DNA of 6,663 nucleotides from Desulfobia sp. (GTDB lineage: Bacteria > Desulfobacterota > Desulfobulbia > Desulfobulbales > SURF-16): assembly GCA_030608985.1 (NCBI GenBank), contig JAUWDC010000066.1, forward strand, positions 1 through 6,663. Reading direction: 5' to 3'. Below are positions 1 through 5,524 of the stretch, piece after piece; position 1 is the stretch's first letter, and each line of letters opens with the position of its first letter. Position numbers and translations under genes: made by a program. The notes under the pieces were generated by a model. The model searched no databases. It saw only the letters and a list, made by a program, of their open reading frames with translations, and was not told the origin of the DNA.

Positions 1-634
1 GGTTCTGGCTCGCCAGAGAGAGTTCTGATTCTGCTTTGTATAAACGTTCTGAAAGGAATGACGCGAGTATTGCTACTAGGAAGAAGGTAAGCCCTGGGAT
101 GGAAAAAAGCTGCATAGCTACCTGGAGAGTGGGGATATTGGATTGAAAGGTAGGGATAAGACGATCAAGGTATCCCAGGTATTCTGCGGTAAGAATCGAT
201 CCATAACAGAGGCTCGATACGGCGGCTATCAGTAAGGCACCTCTTCTGAAGAGAAGTATTGCTCCACTGATAATTGGAAAGAAATAAATCATCAGAAAGA
301 CAGATTGGCTGCTGTGGGTATAGATAATCAGGCAGCTTGCAAGCAGAACGTCAGTAATGACTTGAAAGTACGCAAAAGGTCTGAAGCAAAAAATACGATT
401 AAGAATAAGTGCTGATAAAATTGTAAAAAGATAGATGGCAACAATAAAATAAAGAACGTAGTGAAGAGGGGGAAGAATCAGCTGGTGCTCCTGGGTCTCT
501 AGTAAAGTGGTGAGGCCTAAGAGTACTGTAAGAACTACGACACGGAGAAAAAGAACCCAGCCCAGCTGGCGCTTGAGATGTATATCAGCAATGGTTGCGG
601 ATGAACCTGCTTTACAAAAATTTAAAAAGGACAT
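1..634 (-). CDS. pilS: PilS-like sensor histidine kinase, N-terminal membrane part (partial)
   Basis: An open frame of 211 codons starts with ATG at 634 and runs off the left edge without a stop, so only the sensor end is present. The translation begins MSFLNFCKAG and shows about six hydrophobic segments, near residues 26-45, 59-78, 90-106, 112-129, 132-154 and 171-194. A charged stretch (LSERLYKAESELS) follows and looks like the start of the cytoplasmic linker. This six-segment layout is that of PilS-type kinases, which sense in the membrane and phosphorylate PilR. The PAS, HisKA and HATPase domains would lie outside the window, so kinase activity is inferred. The start is 7 bases after the pilR stop, with no clear Shine-Dalgarno sequence, which suggests translational coupling in one transcript. 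The adjacent PilR-like gene is the main reason for the name; another NtrB-like membrane kinase is possible. Confidence 0.72.
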   Translation of the reverse strand, partial: MSFLNFCKAGSSATIADIHLKRQLGWVLFLRVVVLTVLLGLTTLLETQEHQLILPPLHYVLYFIVAIYLFTILSALILNRIFCFRPFAYFQVITDVLLASCLIIYTHSSQSVFLMIYFFPIISGAILLFRRGALLIAAVSSLCYGSILTAEYLGYLDRLIPTFQSNIPTLQVAMQLFSIPGLTFFLVAILASFLSERLYKAESELSLASQN

Positions 635-641
635 GAAAGGC

Positions 642-2054
642 TTAATTGATGTTATATTTTTTTATTTTATAGCGTAGGGATCGGAAACTTATTTTTAACA
701 ACTCTGCAGCCTTCATTTTTGACTGATTCGCCCGGACAAGAGCCAATTCAATCATTTCTTTTTCGAGATTTATAATGACCTTTTCCAATCCCTGTTCAAA
801 CAAATCTTCTTCTGGGACGGTGGTCGACTTCGTACCTGAAAGAGGCGTTTGTAATTGAGGAGAATCAATTTCCACCGGGCTTTCGTCGGCTTTACGATGG
901 GCATCTGCCAGGGTAAGGCTTTCCGGAAGAATAAGGTTTGAAGTTGATAAAGCGACGCCTCGTTCGATAATATTTTCCAACTCCCTGACATTCCCTGGGA
1001 AATCATAATTCATCAGAACTTCCATGGCATAGGAAGAAAGCTGAGGGACTTCTTTGTTAAATGTCTGGGCATATTTTTCCAAGAAATGTTGCGTCAGCAG
1101 AGGGACATCTCCTTTCCTCTCTCGCAGGGGAGGCATTCGCAGAGGCACGACTGCCAGTCTGTAAAAAAGGTCTTCACGAAAACGCTTGGCAAGTATTTCC
1201 TGTTCCAGATCCCGATTTGTCGCAGAAATAATCCGAACATTAACTTTGCGTATTTTAGTATCTCCAACCCTTTTAAATTCACGTTCCTGCAGGAAACGAA
1301 GGAGTTTGGTCTGGACCATAAGCGAAAGCTCGCCAATTTCATCCAGGAAAGCCGTACCGTTATCAGCCAACTCCAACAGGCCAAGTTTATTGGTTGTAGC
1401 ACCGGTAAAAGATCCTTTGATATGGCCAAACAATTCACTTTCAAACAAGGATTCAGGTATGGCATTGCAGATTATCGGAACAAAATGGTTCCTGGAAGCA
1501 TTACTGTTTTGATGGATGGCTTGGGCTATAAGCTCTTTACCTGTTCCTGACTCTCCATATATGAGCACATTGGCATGGGTAGGTGCAACCCTGCTGATTT
1601 GATCAAAAACATGCTGTATTTCAGGGCTTTCTCCTATGATATTGTGAAATAATGCGGCTGGGGTCTCTTTGTTATTTTCTTCAGAATTTTTTTTGCTTTC
1701 AAGCGCAGAATGAATGACTGATTTAATTTCATCAACCTTGAATGGTTTAGTAATATAATCATAGGCACCATGTTTCATAGCCTGAACAGCATCGTCAGGA
1801 GAAGCAAAGGCGGTGATTATAATGAAAGGCAATGTCGGCTGAGACTGCTTGATGGTGCTGAGAAGCTCGAGGCCTCCAACGCCGGGCATCCTGATATCTG
1901 AAATGACGAGATCAATGGAGTTCTTTTCGATTTTCGAAAGAGCATCCTCACCGTCAACAGCTGTTTCAGTGGTGTACCCTTCCTTGGTAAGAAGAATTTT
2001 CAGGAACTCGCGCATGCTGAGTTCGTCATCAACAACAAGTATTGTAGGCGGCAT
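642..2054 (-). CDS. pilR: PilR-like sigma-54-dependent response regulator
   Basis: A 470-residue NtrC-family activator with all three expected domains. The receiver (residues 4-120) has acidic D9/D10, phospho-acceptor D53 in SDIRMPG, T81 and K103. The AAA+ domain (about 138-370) has Walker A GESGTGKE at 167-174, the sigma-54 contact loop as GSFTGA at 214-219 (Ser in place of the usual Ala), and Walker B with FLDEIGE at 236-242. A Fis-type helix-turn-helix lies at about 430-470 and ends FRSLRYKIKKY. That C-terminal motif and the GSFTGA form resemble PilR more than NtrC. When phosphorylated, such proteins open sigma-54 promoters; PilR classically drives pilin transcription. The ATG at 2054 gives a natural start (MPPTILVVDD), but the bases before it carry no Shine-Dalgarno sequence and consist of 7-base repeats. 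The partner kinase follows 7 bases downstream. The family is certain; the pilR identity rests on motifs and neighbour. Confidence 0.9.
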   Translation of the reverse strand: MPPTILVVDDELSMREFLKILLTKEGYTTETAVDGEDALSKIEKNSIDLVISDIRMPGVGGLELLSTIKQSQPTLPFIIITAFASPDDAVQAMKHGAYDYITKPFKVDEIKSVIHSALESKKNSEENNKETPAALFHNIIGESPEIQHVFDQISRVAPTHANVLIYGESGTGKELIAQAIHQNSNASRNHFVPIICNAIPESLFESELFGHIKGSFTGATTNKLGLLELADNGTAFLDEIGELSLMVQTKLLRFLQEREFKRVGDTKIRKVNVRIISATNRDLEQEILAKRFREDLFYRLAVVPLRMPPLRERKGDVPLLTQHFLEKYAQTFNKEVPQLSSYAMEVLMNYDFPGNVRELENIIERGVALSTSNLILPESLTLADAHRKADESPVEIDSPQLQTPLSGTKSTTVPEEDLFEQGLEKVIINLEKEMIELALVRANQSKMKAAELLKISFRSLRYKIKKYNIN

Positions 2055-2056
2055 TT

Positions 2057-2114
2057 TGAGGTATAAGGTAAAAGGTTTAGGGTTTAAGGTATATGCCTAA
2101 GGTAGAAGGTTTAG
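2057..2114. repeat. Degenerate 7-base tandem repeat abutting the pilR start
   Basis: On the plus strand the bases fall into 7-base units with a central GGT: TGAGGTA, TAAGGTA, AAAGGTT, TAGGGTT, TAAGGTA, then a 6-base spacer TATGCC, then TAAGGTA and GAAGGTT. The 17-base blocks at 2064-2080 and 2098-2114 differ at one position. The array ends 2 bases before the pilR ATG (2052-2054), so read on the minus strand it would form the last part of the pilR 5' untranslated region, as ACCTTAW-type units. It occupies the place where a ribosome binding site should be. Its function is unknown: it could be a neutral repeat, a protein-binding array or an RNA element. Confidence 0.7.
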
Positions 2115-2135
2115 CAGGCCCCTGGTACTTAAAAA

Positions 2136-2164
2136 ATGGTAGCAGTTTTTAGGAGTTATGGCAA
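2136..2164 (-). promoter_or_regulatory. Candidate sigma-70-type promoter for pilR (extended -10)
   Basis: Read on the minus strand, TTGCCA (plus positions 2159-2164; 5 of 6 to TTGACA) is followed by a 17-base spacer and TACCAT (2136-2141; 4 of 6 to TATAAT). The spacer ends in TGC, which gives the TGn extended -10 feature. Transcription would start about 70 bases before the pilR start codon and run through the 7-base repeats. This is assigned by eye only. Confidence 0.4.
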
Positions 2165-2190
2165 GCTTGAGTCGTGGTAACAGCTTGAGG

Positions 2191-2241
2191 TGACAAATGA
2201 AAAAGCGTAAACAAGCAGATTGACACGGATGTTGCGTAAAC
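2191..2241. repeat. Two-copy direct repeat TGACA...GCGTAAAC upstream of the DUF2905 gene
   Basis: TGACA (2191-2195) followed 9 bases later by GCGTAAAC (2205-2212) recurs as TGACA (2221-2225) followed 8 bases later by GCGTAAAC (2234-2241). The copies are offset by 29-30 bases, close to three helical turns, which suits binding of a protein to the same face of the DNA. A further pair, AGCTTGAG, lies just upstream at 2164-2171 and 2182-2189. These could be operator or activator sites in the divergent pilR/DUF2905 control region; no known binding consensus is claimed. Confidence 0.4.
2221..2236 (+). promoter_or_regulatory. Near-match to a sigma-54 promoter before the DUF2905 gene
   Basis: TGACACG, four bases, then TTGC matches the sigma-54 consensus TGGCACG-N4-TTGC with correct spacing and one difference: A replaces the second G of the -24 element. 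A start about 12 bases past the GC would fall near 2247, just before the Shine-Dalgarno sequence of the DUF2905 gene. The changed base belongs to the normally near-invariant GG pair, so this may be a weak or non-functional site. It is listed because a sigma-54 activator is encoded next door. Confidence 0.25.
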
Positions 2242-2260
2242 TTTTTTCCTGGAGATATTT

Positions 2261-2461
2261 ATGGGTAAAAATCTAATAATTATGGGAGTTGTTCTGGTAT
2301 GCATCGGCTTATTGTGGCCTCTGGTTGTCAAACTTCCCCTAGGAAGACTTCCTGGTGATATTATTATCAGGAAAGAAAATATGAATTTTTATTTTCCCAT
2401 TACCACTTCTGTTATTATCAGCATCATTGCTTCCATTCTCTTCTGGTTATTCAGGAAATAA
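2261..2461 (+). CDS. DUF2905 family small membrane protein
   Basis: A 66-residue protein with two hydrophobic segments (about residues 4-23 and 46-64) and a short connecting loop holding LPLGRLPGDIIIRKEN, followed by FYFPITTS. The segment-loop-segment layout, the LGRLPGDI motif, the FYFP-T start of the second helix and the length all match the DUF2905 family, whose function is unknown. It should sit in the inner membrane as a hairpin. The ATG at 2261 is preceded by GGAG at 2251-2254, 6 bases away, which supports this start. It is the only complete plus-strand gene here: divergent from pilR and convergent with the HDOD gene, whose stop is 54 bases downstream. I saw no convincing hairpin terminator in that 54-base gap on either strand. 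Confidence 0.88.
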   Translation: MGKNLIIMGVVLVCIGLLWPLVVKLPLGRLPGDIIIRKENMNFYFPITTSVIISIIASILFWLFRK

Positions 2462-2515
2462 CATTACCTGGCGCTTCAGAGGTGAGGAAATAAAGTTATA
2501 GGAATATCTCTTTTA

Positions 2516-3346
2516 TTAAATTTTCAGTGTATCCTCCAGCATGATCTCAAGTTCGGCTACCATGACCTCATTTACTCCAAGATTGGCAGCTTCCGGAGTG
2601 GAGGAAAGATCGAAAATGGCTGGTTCATAGATATCTATTCCAATTTTGTTGCAGCATAGGTCGGAGAGCCTCACAATTGTAAGGGGTATGTTGCTTTGGT
2701 CAAAAGTGTCGGAATGATGCTCCTTAATGATTTCGCAATAGCTTTCAGGCAAATTCCATTGTTTTGCCAATTTGTACCCGTACATCGAATGGGTGGAGTC
2801 AATTATTCCCAATATAAGATCCATGGGAATCTGAAGATTTTCAACCTGCTTCAAGTGATCAGTGGCTTTGAAAATAGCAAGTATGCCGATATCATGGATT
2901 AAACCGGACATGAATGCTTTGTTTACCATATCAGGATATTTGAGTTTTTTGGCAAGCCACTGGGATGCCAAGGCGGTGCCGACAGCATGCTTCCAAAGCT
3001 TTCCCAAAAAATGATTGATTTCTTTATCAGCGGCAGAATATCTATTTCGCTCTGAAGCAATCATGACCAGATCAGCTAACTGCTGCCCCCCGAGTCTTAC
3101 TGCCGCATTCTGAATTGAGTTAACCTGCGCGATCCCCGAATAAAATGGCGAGTTGGCAACACGTAATACCTCACTTGTCAGTGTCTGGTCGCTGCAGATA
3201 ATTTTTTCGATGTCTTTAACAGCATAATCTTTATTTTTTAAAAGTTTACGCACTTTCAGGGCGACATCGCTGAAAACAGGAAGTGTGAACTCATCGGAGT
3301 TTATAACCTGGTCAATCTTCTTGAGAAGGGGTGTATCGTTACTCAC
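2516..3346 (-). CDS. HDOD domain protein with conserved HD-type ligands
   Basis: A 276-residue protein that is essentially one HDOD domain (about residues 15-215), with no attached receiver, EAL or GGDEF domain. Family hallmarks are LRVANSPFY near 61-69, AAVRLGG near 81-87, LWKH at 117-120 and GLIHDIGILAI at 148-158. HDOD proteins are signalling or scaffold proteins related to HD phosphohydrolases and often lack catalytic residues. This one keeps H120, H151-D152, H186, H210-H211 and D229, the order of metal ligands found in HD-GYP enzymes, though without the GYP motif. Translation starts at a GTG that overlaps the TGA of the upstream ATPase gene by 4 bases (GTGA), with GGAG 8 bases before it. 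No ATG occurs before residue 95, so the GTG start is well supported. The tight overlap implies coupled expression with the ATPase; whether the two proteins touch is unknown. Confidence 0.88.
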   Translation of the reverse strand: MSNDTPLLKKIDQVINSDEFTLPVFSDVALKVRKLLKNKDYAVKDIEKIICSDQTLTSEVLRVANSPFYSGIAQVNSIQNAAVRLGGQQLADLVMIASERNRYSAADKEINHFLGKLWKHAVGTALASQWLAKKLKYPDMVNKAFMSGLIHDIGILAIFKATDHLKQVENLQIPMDLILGIIDSTHSMYGYKLAKQWNLPESYCEIIKEHHSDTFDQSNIPLTIVRLSDLCCNKIGIDIYEPAIFDLSSTPEAANLGVNEVMVAELEIMLEDTLKI

Positions 3347-5247
3347 TTTATATCTCCAGCTATGCGTTGCAGTTCGGAAAAGGGCCTGGGACTGTCAAGG
3401 CGAGGCAGTTGGCGCATGATCTCTTCAAAAGTCGTAGCACCCTGGCTTGCTTTGATAATACCGTCTTCAAGGAGGGTAACGAGACCAGCTGATTCGCAGC
3501 TTATTCTTCGTATTTCATAGGAAGATTTTCTAGAAAGCAATGCATCCTTAACAAGCTCATTAAGAACAAGTAATTCAAAAATAGCCACCCGTCCTTTATA
3601 TCCGGTATACCGGCATTGATTGCATCCCTTTCCCCTTTGAAACGTCACTCCCTGGAACTCTGAGGGTTTATACCCAAGACGTTGGATTTCATGCGGTTCA
3701 AGAACATGTTCTTCAGTGCAGTACTTGCAGACCCTGCGTAAAAGCCTCTGGGCAAGAACACTGACAACAGTTGATGAAATCATAAACGCTTCAATGTTCA
3801 TATTGAGCAGTCGAATAAGACCACCAATACTATCTTCGGTGTGAAAAGTGGTCAGGACCTTGTGCCCCGTAAGGGCAGCCTGGATTGCTGCCTCAGCGGA
3901 AAAAACATCGCGAATTTCACCAATAACGATAACGTCCGGGTCCTGCCTGACAATATGCCGTAAGGTTTCCTCGTAGGTGATATTGATTTTCGGGTTTAAG
4001 GAACATTGGGCAATACCATCAATAACATACTCCACTGGATCTTCAGCTGTGATGATGCTGATATCTGGTTTGTCGAGATAAGCCAAGGCACTGTACAGGG
4101 TAGTTGTTTTGCCTGACCCCGTAGGGCCGGTAATAAGAACAACACCGCTAGCAGCATCTAAGGCATCCTCTCTGAAAGATTGCAGCATCGTCGGAAACAT
4201 GCCAATGTCTTTCATGTCAAGGAGGATGCCTTGTTTGTTGAGAAGACGGAGAACAATTTTTTCACCATGCAGTGTGGTGTAAATGGAAACACGGATATCT
4301 AATGTCCCGTCTTCTGTTTCAAACAGAATCCTGCCGTCCTGATGTCGTCTTTTTTCACTGATGTCTGCACCTGCCATAATCTTAATCCGGCTGATAAGAG
4401 GCGCCATGATGTCGAGGGGATATTCCTTAAAAGGGACTAGGACTCCATCGATTCGGTATCTGATCCGTAGACACCTTTTTAAAGGCTCAATGTGGATATC
4501 ACTGGCTCCTTCTTTGGAGGCATTTAGGAGAAGAGAATTAACCGCTTCAACAGTATCACTTTCACGGTGTTCTTTAATGACCTTTTTTTGGGTATCATAT
4601 TTTCTGATGATATCCTGGACTATCTTATCACTGGTGAGTGCTGGAATTATTTGCTGGCCAAGGATTTTACTGGCTAGGCTTATCTGTTCATCATTATAAT
4701 TGCTAGCCCCAAAAGCGACGCAGACGCCATCATCCTCTTCGTATATAGGGACAAAGTTAAGCTTTTGGATTTCTTTGGTGGAAACACGAGAAAAGAGCTT
4801 CTTGTCAATTTCACTGTCTTCAGGGTCGACATATGCTACACCATACTGATGGGCAAGCATGGTAAGGAGCTTTTCTTCTGAGATGAAATTTTTCTCAATA
4901 AGAATTTCCCCGATCTTTTTCCCTTTATTTTCTTTTTGAATAGTGAGAGCAAGTTCCAGCTCACGCCTTCTGATATAGCCAAGCTCTACCAAGAGTTCTC
5001 CCACAGGTGCTTTAACAGCCTTGCCGTGTAATCCTTTTTCTATATCGTCTGGAGTGAGCGATTTCAGGTCGATCAAAACTTCAAGCAAAGTTTTGTTAGT
5101 CGTGAGTTTGGCTAACACACGTTGACCGTATTTTAAGTGCTCTTTAGTCAGGTAACTGCCGTCAATAAGAATTTCAGCAAGCTTTAGCCCAACTTGTAAT
5201 GGATCGTTTTGATTTTTCGCTGTTTTTTTAGAAGAATTGTGGGGCAT
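3343..5247 (-). CDS. GspE/PilB-family type IV pilus or type II secretion assembly ATPase
   Basis: A hexameric-motor-type ATPase of 634 residues counted from ATG 5247. A TTG at 5262 would add five residues, but I prefer the ATG because the TTG has no Shine-Dalgarno sequence. Residues 20-136 hold four MshEN/T2SSE_N-like half-units. The central N2 region contains ASDIHIEP. The motor has Walker A GPTGSGKT at 374-381, AEDPVEY, Walker B VIGEIRD with E444, and a His box written FHTEDS with H469 instead of the common LHTNDA. A zinc-binding tetracysteine follows at C507/C510 and C542/C545. Such ATPases power pilin or pseudopilin polymerisation at the inner membrane. At 634 residues it is some 60-70 longer than typical PilB, mostly from the N-terminal region, with a short tail after the last helix. 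It overlaps the HDOD gene. No pilin, platform protein or retraction ATPase is present, so its machine is unknown; PilB, GspE and MshE remain possible names. Confidence 0.92.
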   Translation of the reverse strand: MPHNSSKKTAKNQNDPLQVGLKLAEILIDGSYLTKEHLKYGQRVLAKLTTNKTLLEVLIDLKSLTPDDIEKGLHGKAVKAPVGELLVELGYIRRRELELALTIQKENKGKKIGEILIEKNFISEEKLLTMLAHQYGVAYVDPEDSEIDKKLFSRVSTKEIQKLNFVPIYEEDDGVCVAFGASNYNDEQISLASKILGQQIIPALTSDKIVQDIIRKYDTQKKVIKEHRESDTVEAVNSLLLNASKEGASDIHIEPLKRCLRIRYRIDGVLVPFKEYPLDIMAPLISRIKIMAGADISEKRRHQDGRILFETEDGTLDIRVSIYTTLHGEKIVLRLLNKQGILLDMKDIGMFPTMLQSFREDALDAASGVVLITGPTGSGKTTTLYSALAYLDKPDISIITAEDPVEYVIDGIAQCSLNPKINITYEETLRHIVRQDPDVIVIGEIRDVFSAEAAIQAALTGHKVLTTFHTEDSIGGLIRLLNMNIEAFMISSTVVSVLAQRLLRRVCKYCTEEHVLEPHEIQRLGYKPSEFQGVTFQRGKGCNQCRYTGYKGRVAIFELLVLNELVKDALLSRKSSYEIRRISCESAGLVTLLEDGIIKASQGATTFEEIMRQLPRLDSPRPFSELQRIAGDIK

Positions 5248-5314
5248 TATAATCTCGTCCAATGCTTCGATGGTTTTATGTTGTCAGCAAATTGACTTTT
5301 TGCATCAAGTTGTA

Positions 5315-5346
5315 CTCAGGGAGGGTAATTAAAATTAACCACTGAG
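5315..5346. repeat. Imperfect inverted repeat upstream of the ATPase gene
   Basis: Outer arms CTCAG (5315-5319) and CTGAG (5342-5346) are perfect complements. Inside, GG-TAATT (5324-5330) faces AATTA-A-CC (5333-5340), with one unpaired A. It lies about 70-100 bases before the ATPase start codon. It could be an operator or, if transcribed, a leader hairpin; there is no U-run, so it is not a typical terminator. Confidence 0.4.
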
Positions 5347-5362
5347 AAATGTAGAAAGTCAA
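5333..5362 (-). promoter_or_regulatory. Weak second promoter candidate for the ATPase gene
   Basis: On the minus strand TTGACT (plus positions 5357-5362; 5 of 6) is followed by 18 bases and TTAATT (5333-5338; 4 of 6 to TATAAT). Its -10 falls inside the 5315-5346 inverted repeat, so a protein bound there could block it. The match is weaker than the upstream candidate at 5441-5470. Confidence 0.22.
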
Positions 5363-5380
5363 TAAATTCTAATTTCCGAA

Positions 5381-5390
5381 TTGTATACAA
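5381..5390. promoter_or_regulatory. Perfect 10-base palindrome TTGTATACAA (possible operator)
   Basis: TTGTATACAA is fully self-complementary and lies between the two promoter candidates for the ATPase gene. Palindromes of this form resemble operators of some GntR-family repressors, as I recall. No such regulator is encoded in the window, so this is a resemblance only. Confidence 0.3.
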
Positions 5391-5440
5391 CATACTGTAA
5401 CTCTCCGGAACAGAAGATTTTTCTGACAGACACTATCTAA

Positions 5441-5470
5441 ATAATAGAATTTTAGAGAAGATTATGTCAA
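5441..5470 (-). promoter_or_regulatory. Sigma-70-type promoter for the ATPase-HDOD operon
   Basis: On the minus strand a perfect TTGACA (plus positions 5465-5470) is followed by an 18-base AT-rich spacer and TATTAT (5441-5446; 5 of 6 to TATAAT). It sits just past the dusB terminator and before the ATPase gene, as expected for the start of a new operon. The predicted start near 5434 would give a leader of roughly 185 bases. The leader holds a small perfect hairpin (CAGAA/TTCTG, 5411-5425), the palindrome at 5381-5390 and the inverted repeat at 5315-5346. I do not recognise a known riboswitch in it. Confidence 0.6.
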
Positions 5471-5480
5471 TAATGACTTG

Positions 5481-5524
5481 AAAAAAACCTTACTGAAATG
5501 TCAGGAGGAGGGGGGCAATAAGGT
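5481..5524 (-). terminator. Rho-independent terminator overlapping the 3' end of dusB
   Basis: Read on the minus strand, ACCTTATTG (plus positions 5516-5524) pairs with CAGTAAGGT (5487-5495) as a 9-base stem with one G-U pair and a 20-base loop, followed at once by six U (5481-5486). The left arm lies inside the last dusB codons and the loop contains the C-rich final codons and the stop. The stem has few G-C pairs and the loop is long, so it may be inefficient. Its position at the end of dusB and before the next promoter fits a terminator. Confidence 0.45.

Noticed and set aside
1086..1550. Plus-strand open frames of 154 and 108 codons inside pilR.
   Set aside because: They are antisense shadows of a fully conserved AAA+ coding region, with no recognisable domain or start signal.
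2158..2193. An 11-codon plus-strand frame (MASLSRGNSLR) after AGGAG, a possible leader peptide.
   Set aside because: Only 2 bases separate AGGAG from ATG, there is no run of regulatory codons, and no attenuator hairpin follows.
2149..2331. 60-codon minus-strand frame across the DUF2905 start.
   Set aside because: It lies antisense to the recognised DUF2905 coding sequence and its upstream region, and has no family resemblance.
2462..2515. Possible shared terminator between the convergent DUF2905 and HDOD genes.
   Set aside because: Only a 4-base ACCT/AGGT stem or a bulged short stem can be drawn, with no T-run on either strand.
5248..5262. TTG at 5262 as the ATPase start.
   Set aside because: It is possible, but it lacks a Shine-Dalgarno sequence, while an ATG follows five codons later with a weak purine-rich stretch before it.
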